From: Prevotella sp.
Lineage (GTDB): Bacteria; Bacteroidota; Bacteroidia; Bacteroidales; Bacteroidaceae
Direction of reading: 5' to 3'
DNA length: 6,940 bases
NCBI GenBank assembly: GCA_021203915.1
Contig: JAJQAI010000195.1
Coordinates: 1-6,940, forward strand
Positions 1 through 6,000 of the stretch are shown piece after piece. The stretch's first letter is position 1. Each line of letters begins with the position of its first letter. Under the pieces are notes generated by a model, which worked only from the letters and a program-made list of their open reading frames with translations, did no database searches and was not told the DNA's origin. A program made the translations under genes and the position numbers.

Positions 1-260
1 AAATCATATAGGAATTTACGTATCTCGTTTTGAAATATTACTATTATAGCAATTACACCTACGCTTACAAGTTTATCCATTATGCTTCCAAGTAAGCGCA
101 TTTCTAATATTTGGCTTACAAAGACCCATATTACGATAAATACCATGATGCCAATGAACACGTTGAGTGAACGTGATTCCCTCATCAGCCGATAAATGTA
201 ATAAAGCATCAGCGCGACACAAAATATGTCAATAAAATCTTTAATTCCAAAATCAAACAT
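1..260 (-). CDS. cdaA: Diadenylate cyclase CdaA, N-terminal part (cut by window edge)
   Basis: Reading from the ATG at 260-258 to the left edge gives 86 codons with no stop, beginning MFDFGIKDFIDIF. Three hydrophobic segments are visible at about residues 9-26, 34-52 and 63-78, followed by the motif IFQNEIRKFL. This is the layout of CdaA-type (DacA/YbbP, DisA_N family) c-di-AMP synthases: three N-terminal membrane helices, then a cytoplasmic cyclase domain whose start carries an FQxEIR motif. The catalytic DGA and RHR motifs would lie beyond the window and cannot be checked. The family makes c-di-AMP from two ATP and is linked to osmotic and cell-wall homeostasis. The start codon overlaps the folP stop in the 8-base string ATGTTTGA, so the two genes are almost certainly cotranscribed and translationally coupled. 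Identification rests on the membrane topology, the FQ(N)EIR motif and the folP neighbour that I recall as common in Bacteroidales. Confidence 0.85.
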   Translation of the reverse strand, partial: MFDFGIKDFIDIFCVALMLYYIYRLMRESRSLNVFIGIMVFIVIWVFVSQILEMRLLGSIMDKLVSVGVIAIIVIFQNEIRKFLYD

Positions 261-1131
261 ACTCAAGTGTCTTTGTTACAATTTTCACGGCTTCAACGCA
301 CTTTTTCACATCATGTACCCGCAAAAAGGAAGCTCCAGAAAGTAGCATAGCTATAGTATTTACAACGGTTGTACCATTAAGAGCCTCATCGGTGGATGTC
401 TCTAAAAGATTATATATCATAGATTTTCTAGAGGCTCCAACCAGTATAGGCAGTTCTAATTCACGTAACTTTCCAAGGCCGGAAAGAACCTCATAATTCT
501 GTTGAAGGTTTTTACCAAAGCCAAAGCCTGGATCTAGGATTATATCCTTAGCACCTAAAGATCTAAGTTGGTGTACTTTCTTAGCAAAAGTTTTTATCAT
601 CCCTAAAATATCTGGCTCGTTTGACATAAGTATGTAGGCAACACCTGTTTGAGCTACCACGGAAAACATTTCGGGGCACTTAAGAGAATTATCTATATCC
701 TCATGGGTACCTCCAAGAGTTTCGTTATAACCGAAAACTCCATTAGGATTACCTGCGGATACATCGTTTATAATTCCAACATCATAATCCTTTATAGCCA
801 TAAGAGCAATCTCAGGGCGGAAAGTATCAACCGAAATCATAGCATTAGGGTGAGCTTTTCTTATTACCTCTAGGGCCATTTTTAAGCGAAGAGTTTCTTC
901 CTTAAAACTTACCTTTGTTGCACCAGGACGAGTAGAAAAGGCTCCAACATCAATAATATCACCACCCTCGGAGATGATTTCATCTGAGCGTTGAAGGATT
1001 TCTTTTTCTGTTTGTTTGCGGCTTTCTACGTAAAAAGAGTCAGGTGTTACATTAATAAATCCCATAACCTTAGGCTTTGATAGGTCAATGAGTCTACCAT
1101 TTATGTTTAGGGTATAATTGGGAAAATGCAT
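253..1131 (-). CDS. folP: Dihydropteroate synthase
   Basis: This cytoplasmic TIM-barrel enzyme condenses 6-hydroxymethyl-dihydropterin pyrophosphate with p-aminobenzoate to give dihydropteroate in folate synthesis. Counting from an upstream GTG at 1134 as residue 1, the family motifs appear in order: NVTPDSF (28-34), the STRPGA loop (67-72), SVDTF (101-105), IINDVSAG (121-128), DPGFGFGKN (201-209), GASRKS (233-238) and RVHDV (272-276). The known pterin- and phosphate-contacting Asn, Asp, Lys, Arg and His positions are therefore present. The length of 292 residues is normal to slightly long. I prefer the ATG at 1131-1129 over the adjoining GTG; neither has a convincing Shine-Dalgarno site. Two oddities are an insertion of roughly 20 residues after INDVSAG, and SNEPDI in place of the usual HMxGxP that follows the ILM strand. 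The gene overlaps cdaA downstream by 8 bases and has a probable promoter of its own at 1174-1181. Confidence 0.97.
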   Translation of the reverse strand: MHFPNYTLNINGRLIDLSKPKVMGFINVTPDSFYVESRKQTEKEILQRSDEIISEGGDIIDVGAFSTRPGATKVSFKEETLRLKMALEVIRKAHPNAMISVDTFRPEIALMAIKDYDVGIINDVSAGNPNGVFGYNETLGGTHEDIDNSLKCPEMFSVVAQTGVAYILMSNEPDILGMIKTFAKKVHQLRSLGAKDIILDPGFGFGKNLQQNYEVLSGLGKLRELELPILVGASRKSMIYNLLETSTDEALNGTTVVNTIAMLLSGASFLRVHDVKKCVEAVKIVTKTLEYV

Positions 1132-1173
1132 CACGAAATTGTTCTCTTTTAATTTGTATCAAACCTCAATATG

Positions 1174-1181
1174 CAAAAGTA
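1174..1181 (-). promoter_or_regulatory. Probable Bacteroidota -7 element for folP-cdaA
   Basis: The minus strand reads TACTTTTG, an exact match to the Bacteroidota -7 consensus TAnnTTTG, about 42 bases upstream of the folP ATG. It lies between the upstream lyase terminator and folP, where a promoter is expected. No convincing TTG-type -33 element sits at the usual distance; the nearest CTTG is 29 bases upstream and is probably too far. The predicted leader is short, AT-rich and without obvious structure. Confidence 0.6.
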
Positions 1182-1220
1182 CAAAGAAAGATTGAGATTT
1201 TTCCCCTTTACAAGATTTTA

Positions 1221-1259
1221 ATAAAAAAGGCTACCGCCTAAAAGAAACGTGTAGCCTTT
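1221..1259 (-). terminator. Intrinsic terminator after the short pectate lyase gene
   Basis: On the minus strand a 9-bp perfect stem AAAGGCTAC / GTAGCCTTT encloses a 16-base loop and runs into a T tract (TTTTTTAT). It begins 52 bases after the TAG stop of the short lyase gene. The plus-strand reading lacks a T tract after the stem, so it serves minus-strand transcripts. It separates the lyase gene from the folP transcription unit. Confidence 0.88.
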
Positions 1260-1311
1260 AAAACAAAGAGGTTTTAAAACTCCTTTATCTCATTTTTCTA
1301 TTACAAAAGAC

Positions 1312-2853
1312 CTATTCTTTTGCGCTAAAGTGATTATCCATCTTTTCGCCCATTAGACTATTTAAGTAGACCTCTAGTGCGGTATAGCCATCTTGATTGA
1401 CAAAATTTCTATCTTCTGGGTTTGAGGGATCAAGATTATTTTCTTTTTCCCACTCATCTGGCATTCCATCACCATCTGTATCAGTAGGCACTATGTAGTC
1501 AGTAGAATATTCTATAAATCCTTCTACATCTGTCTCTTTGTCAATTATTCCCTTCCTTTGGGATACAGACCCCGTATATTTAGCAGTACCCGAGGTTACA
1601 TCCTCTATGATGCGTCGTTCTATAGTATCACGATTAATAGTTCCAGCTTTGCTTAGAACAGTATTATAGGCTTCCTCAGCACTCTCATAGTCATATATCA
1701 TATACTCCTCGGGATTGTAGCGGCCCTCGCCACCAGATTCTGAGTACTTATAGTATGGTGTTTTGGTTACGATACGCTCCTGTTCACGAATATCCTCTAA
1801 AGGATATTCTTCCACATTAACAGCTGTCCAATTATCTTCAGTAGCTGTAGGGTTACCTTCCATTACATTGCCAGCAACATACCATTTAGCGGGGCCCCAT
1901 GATGTAGCTCCTTTACGAGCATAATTTGACTGTAGAAAATTAGAGACCTCCGGTGTTGATGGTCCAGGTTTATAATAGTTATTCATGAAATTGCATTCAT
2001 GGGCAGAATTAAGGCCATTATATGAGTCTATTTTAGCAGTATTCTCACCTCCATAACAAGCATTGACAGATCCCCAATTATAATTCACATTATTGATGTA
2101 CTCAAGGAATACTACTTGATCATCGTTACGAGCACCATTAAGGCGGGGACTACGGCTATTGTTATGGGCAAGTAGATTATGGTGATATGTAGCAGGAGAT
2201 CCTCCCCATTGGCTACCATATCCACGTGCCCCTTTAGAGTGACCAGCATTATAAAGACCCTCATGAACAATACAATATTGAACTGTTAGGAAATGACAGT
2301 CTGCAGTGTTTATATTCTCTTCAACTGACCAACCAAATACGCAATGGTCAATAATGTAGTTCATACAATTTTCAACTCCAAGAGCATTTTCCATTAGAAC
2401 CTCACCATCAGTTGACTTTTGCCCAATGCGAAAACGCATATTTCTAATAATAAAGTTTTTTGATCCTCCCAAATTGACCTTATTGTGGGTAATTACTATA
2501 CCATCACCAGGAGCTGTTTGTCCAGCAAGTGTCCAATTGGGGCGATTAACTCTTAAATCTGATGTTAATGGAATCTCACCACTTACTTTAAAAACAATTG
2601 TTAGTGGCTCATCAGGATATTGAGAAAAAGCCCATCTTAAGGTTCCCTCATCGTTCGTGTCCAAAAGAGAGGTAACCGCTACAACTTTTCCGCCACGTCC
2701 GCCGCTAGCATACTTACCAAAGCCCTCAGCAGTTGGGAAGGCAATAAGTGATTCTGCCTCTTTATCAAGGTTTTCCTTTATAGCAGCCCTAGTAGGTAAC
2801 ATTACTAAAACAAATAGTGCTACTACCCCAAAAGTTTTCAAATAAATTTTCAT
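1312..2853 (-). CDS. Secreted pectate lyase, PL1 family (stand-alone paralogue)
   Basis: This 513-residue exported enzyme should cleave de-esterified homogalacturonan (polygalacturonate) by calcium-dependent beta-elimination. Residues 1-24 form a signal peptide: MKIYLK, then a hydrophobic core ending VLVMLP, and a TRAA cleavage region with no lipobox Cys. The mature protein opens with AFPTAEGFGKYASGGRGG, the hallmark start of Bacteroidota PL1 lyases, and continues as a right-handed beta-helix. DHCVFGWSVEEN (169-180) corresponds to the WxDH and calcium-binding region, and YHHNLLAHNNSRSPR (223-237) carries the catalytic Arg segment. Residues 458-469 (DTDGDGMPDEWE) form an EF-hand-like calcium loop, followed by the DGYTALEVYLNSLM tail typical of these lyases. 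The protein stops 12 residues later, without the T9SS sorting domain of its upstream paralogue, so it may be periplasmic or exported differently. The start is the ATG at 2853 because the signal peptide begins there. It has its own promoter and terminator. Preference for pectate over pectin is inferred. Confidence 0.93.
   Translation of the reverse strand: MKIYLKTFGVVALFVLVMLPTRAAIKENLDKEAESLIAFPTAEGFGKYASGGRGGKVVAVTSLLDTNDEGTLRWAFSQYPDEPLTIVFKVSGEIPLTSDLRVNRPNWTLAGQTAPGDGIVITHNKVNLGGSKNFIIRNMRFRIGQKSTDGEVLMENALGVENCMNYIIDHCVFGWSVEENINTADCHFLTVQYCIVHEGLYNAGHSKGARGYGSQWGGSPATYHHNLLAHNNSRSPRLNGARNDDQVVFLEYINNVNYNWGSVNACYGGENTAKIDSYNGLNSAHECNFMNNYYKPGPSTPEVSNFLQSNYARKGATSWGPAKWYVAGNVMEGNPTATEDNWTAVNVEEYPLEDIREQERIVTKTPYYKYSESGGEGRYNPEEYMIYDYESAEEAYNTVLSKAGTINRDTIERRIIEDVTSGTAKYTGSVSQRKGIIDKETDVEGFIEYSTDYIVPTDTDGDGMPDEWEKENNLDPSNPEDRNFVNQDGYTALEVYLNSLMGEKMDNHFSAKE
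1351..2763 (-). repeat. Paralogous PL1 segment, copy 1 (short lyase, codons 31-501)
   Basis: This 1413-base coding stretch aligns without a single gap to 3336-4748 in the same orientation. By hand count, 386 of 471 encoded residues are identical (about 82%). Similarity begins exactly at the KEAE sequence near the mature N-terminus and ends at the SLM sequence before the C-terminal tails diverge. It is a diverged direct repeat that could recombine, not a mobile element; no terminal repeats or transposase were seen. Confidence 0.9.
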
Positions 2854-2881
2854 CTCGCGTAGTTTTGTGTTTTCCTTTTTT

Positions 2882-2930
2882 TATCCACTCCACCCAATTC
2901 TTATGCTAAGAATTTTGTGAATGGAGGATA
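2882..2930 (-). promoter_or_regulatory. 5'-leader stem-loop of the short pectate lyase mRNA
   Basis: A perfect 8-bp inverted repeat (AATTCTTA / TAAGAATT, 3-base loop) lies at 2896-2914. It is flanked by further complementary arms TCCA/TGGA and TATCC/GGATA, with a 2-base bulge and an unpaired interior loop. The expected transcription start, some 7 bases past the -7 element, falls at about 2926, so the 5' end of the mRNA would fold into this structure, though the outermost arm may be partly untranscribed. There is no T tract after it, so it is not a terminator. Roles such as mRNA stabilisation or control of translation are guesses. Confidence 0.5.
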
Positions 2931-2932
2931 GG

Positions 2933-2966
2933 CAAAGTTACGAAAAAAAAATTAATCTCTTGCAAG
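2933..2966 (-). promoter_or_regulatory. Probable Bacteroidota promoter of the short pectate lyase gene
   Basis: On the minus strand TAACTTTG (2933-2940) fits the -7 consensus TAnnTTTG, and CTTG (2963-2966) is a plausible -33 element with a 22-base spacer. The spacer contains an uninterrupted run of nine T (2943-2951). The leader from the predicted start to the ATG is about 73 bases, and its last 30 bases are A-rich with no strong Shine-Dalgarno, which is normal in this phylum. The element lies downstream of the terminator of the big enzyme gene, giving the short lyase an independent transcript. Confidence 0.65.
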
Positions 2967-2993
2967 AAGAAGTAATCCCATAAACTCCCTTAT

Positions 2994-3032
2994 AAATAAA
3001 AAGGCTACCATTAAGAAACGATAGCCTTTTTA
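2994..3032 (-). terminator. Intrinsic terminator after the CE8-PL1 enzyme gene
   Basis: The minus strand has a 10-bp stem AAAAAGGCTA / TAGCCTTTTT, which can be extended inward by U-G and C-G pairs to an 8-base loop, followed by a T-rich tail. It starts about 22 bases after the TAG stop. Its core (GGCTA, a GTTTCTT loop, GGTAGCC) closely resembles the terminator of the short lyase gene, consistent with duplication of the 3' end as well as the coding sequence. Confidence 0.88.
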
Positions 3033-3053
3033 AAAGAAGTCAAGTTTTAAATC

Positions 3054-6000
3054 CTATTTTACAACTTTTATTATTCTTGGAGCTATTCCTGGGGCTGCAA
3101 CTCTAATTAAAAGAACCCCAGAAGGAAGTCCTGAAAGTGATGTCTTAGAGGATGTTATCTGATGAGCCATAACAAGTTTTCCATCCATTGAGTAAACTCT
3201 TAAAGCGCCACCTATATCATTATCACTTACACAAAGAGTGTTACTATTATTATCATAATAAACCTCTGGAATTTCAATTTGTATCATCTTGCCTATCCCT
3301 GCTCCTTGAGTAAAGTGTTTATCTTGAGTTTCATACATTAAGCTATTTAGATAAACCTCCAAGGCAGTATAGCCATCTTGATTGACAAAATTTCTATCCT
3401 CTGGGTTTGAGGGATCAAGATTATTTTCTTTTTCCCACTCATCTGGCATTCCATCACCATCCGTGTCAGTTGGCACTGTGTAATCAGAAGAATATTCAAT
3501 AAATCCCTCTGCATCAGTTTCAAGATCAATTATACCCACCTTTTTAGATACAGAACCTGTATATTTAGCAGTGCCTGTAGATACATCCTCAGCTATACGT
3601 TGCTCAATAGCATCTCTATTATATGGACCTGCTTTACTTACAACAGTATTATAAGCATCTTCAGCACTCTCAAAGTCATATATCATAAACTTTTCTGGCT
3701 CATAAACGCCCTTATTGCCTGCTACTGCGTATTTATAATATGGAGTCTCAGTTACAATACGTTCATCTACGCGAACATCATCTTTAGTATAAGTTTCCAC
3801 CGAAACGGCTGTCCAGTTGTCAGCTGTAGCCGTAGAATTTCCTTCCATGGTGTTACCATTAATGTACCACTTAGCAGGTCCCCATGATTTAGCACCATCT
3901 CGAGCGTAACTTGATAGTACGAAATAAGATCCCGATGGAGATGAAGGACCTGGTTTATAGTAGTTATTCATAAAGTTGCACTCATGAGCGGAATTATAAC
4001 CATTATATGAGTTTACATCTGCAGTATTCTCTCCTCCATAGCAAGCAGAAGCTGACCCCCAATTATAATTTACATTATTAATGTACTCCATAAAGACTAC
4101 ATAATCCTCACCACGGGCCCCATTAAAGCGTGGACTGCGACTATTATTGTGAGCAAGTAGGTTATGGTGATATGTAGCAGGAGAGCCTCCCCATTGGCTA
4201 CCATATCCACGAGCACCTTTTGAGTGACCAGCATTATAAAGTCCCTCATGGACGATACTATATTGAACTGTTAGGAAGTGACAGTCAGCTGTGTTTAGAT
4301 TTTCTTCTACTGACCAACCAAATGTACAGTGGTCAAAGATATAGTTCATACAATTCTCCGACCCCATTGCGTTGTCAGCTAAGATTTCACCACTAGTTGA
4401 CTTTTGACCTATGCGGAAACGTATGTTTCTAACGATAAAGTTTTCTGATCCTCCAAAATTAACCTTGTTGTGAGTAATTACAATACCATCGCCAGGAGCT
4501 GTTTGTCCGGCAAGTGTCCAATCTGCACGATTAACCCTTAAGTCTGATGTTAAACGAATCTCACCACTTACGGCAAAGACAATTGTTAGTGGTTCATCAG
4601 GATATTGAGAAAATGCCCATCTTAGGGTGCCTTCAGCACTAGTATCTTCAAGAGAAGTAACAGTTACAACCTTTCCTCCACGTCCACCAGTTGCATATTT
4701 ACCAAAGCCTTCAGCAGTTGGGAAGGCAAGAAGTGGTTCTGCCTCTTTTACAACAACAGCATCGGACATTACACCATGGCGAGATACTGTACGTACTTTA
4801 TACTCTGAATCGTCATCAGAATCTTTTTGGTATGAGGGCTCTTGAACAAACGCTACAAATTCACCATCCTTATATATAAGGTATCCTCCTGCCATATCAT
4901 CATTCTCCCAAGTAAAACCAGTATCACTTATTGTAAAGTTCATAGGTATTGTAGCACCATTGAGTATATAGTTATAGTCAAAAGGAATATCTCCATTAAG
5001 TTTTGAGAAAAGGAAGTCAGTATTCATATAAGACTCCACTTCTAAATCTGTTGCTTGATGGCTAAATGATGCACGTGAAGAGGTATCAATTGCATTACCA
5101 TCGGTATCTACATTTTGATATTCATAAAGTGAGCATTTACTCTCGTTTCCACTATAAGAATCCCAACCTTCAGCTTTTATATGGTCGCCAAGCATGCAAT
5201 TTAGGAACATCGAACCACTCTCTTCGTTCCAGGGGCGTCCAAGATAATAGGAATTTGAGCTAACTCCATCCTCAGCTGTGATTTTACAATCATGGAAGAA
5301 TAGTCCGGCATAGAAAGGAGTAACGCTTAAATCTGGATAACGTACTTGTGTTAGTTTTAGCCATGAGTCAGATGGTGCAGATATATATTTACCACCATTT
5401 AAGCAACGTATTTCACAATTTTCAAACCATTCAAGACCACTATCATATATAAAGTCAGTTGCTCCTTCAATTATGCAATTAGTAAAGTAACCGCGTGCTC
5501 CACCATTTGCTTTATATGTGTCTTGGAAACCACTTATTAGGCAGTTATTAAAGATATGAGCATCTCCTTCGGTATAAAGAGCTTCAGCTTGTCCTACGTT
5601 TCCGCTAGTATTTTGAATTGTTAGATTCTCTCCATAAAAACGTGAGGTATAGACATTTAAAGCTGTACAATCATAGTAGCTATTGCCCGAGCTACCACTA
5701 CCACGATTTATGTTTGAAGTAAGAATCGTTGTTTCCTTATCTTCTCCTATTAAGCTTATATACTTATTTTTGCTTGTTTTAGTACCTGAGTAGATATTTT
5801 CATCGTATATTCCAGGACGAATGTAGATAATTCCGCGAGCTTCATCAGGTATATCATTTATTGCCTCTTGAATTGAGGTATAATCTCCACCACCAGTTTG
5901 ATCAACTACAGCAATATAAACTTCAGCGTTTGCATCAGGAGCGGTATCTTCTGTTTTACCACTATCACCATTATTATCAAGGTCTGAAATTTCACCAACA

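Noticed and set aside
1132..1134. GTG as the folP start
   Set aside because: It adds only one residue directly before an in-frame ATG, and no ribosome site favours it; ATG at 1131 is the simpler choice.
1271..1280. Palindrome GTTTTAAAAC in the 3' untranslated region of the short lyase
   Set aside because: It is a 10-base AT-rich palindrome of the kind expected by chance, with no partner copies or positional logic as an operator.
1285..1320. Possible decayed sorting domain after the short lyase stop
   Set aside because: Bases around the TAG stop faintly resemble the corresponding region of the fusion gene (a shared ATAGG), but further translation in any frame hits stops at once and gives no sorting-domain motif, so a frameshift remnant cannot be supported.
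3347..3529. Short minus-strand frame of 60 residues
   Set aside because: It lies in another frame of the calcium-motif part of the fusion enzyme and has no sensible composition; it is a shadow of the real gene.
3600..3887. Plus-strand open frame of 95 residues inside the fusion enzyme gene
   Set aside because: It is antisense to the well-supported PL1 coding sequence, matches no known family and has no promoter or start signal. The other plus-strand frames within the lyase genes and folP were dropped for the same reason.
1351..4748. Tandem repeat as a mobile element or composite insertion
   Set aside because: No transposase, terminal inverted repeats or target-site duplications are visible; the repeat boundaries follow protein domain borders and fit gene duplication.
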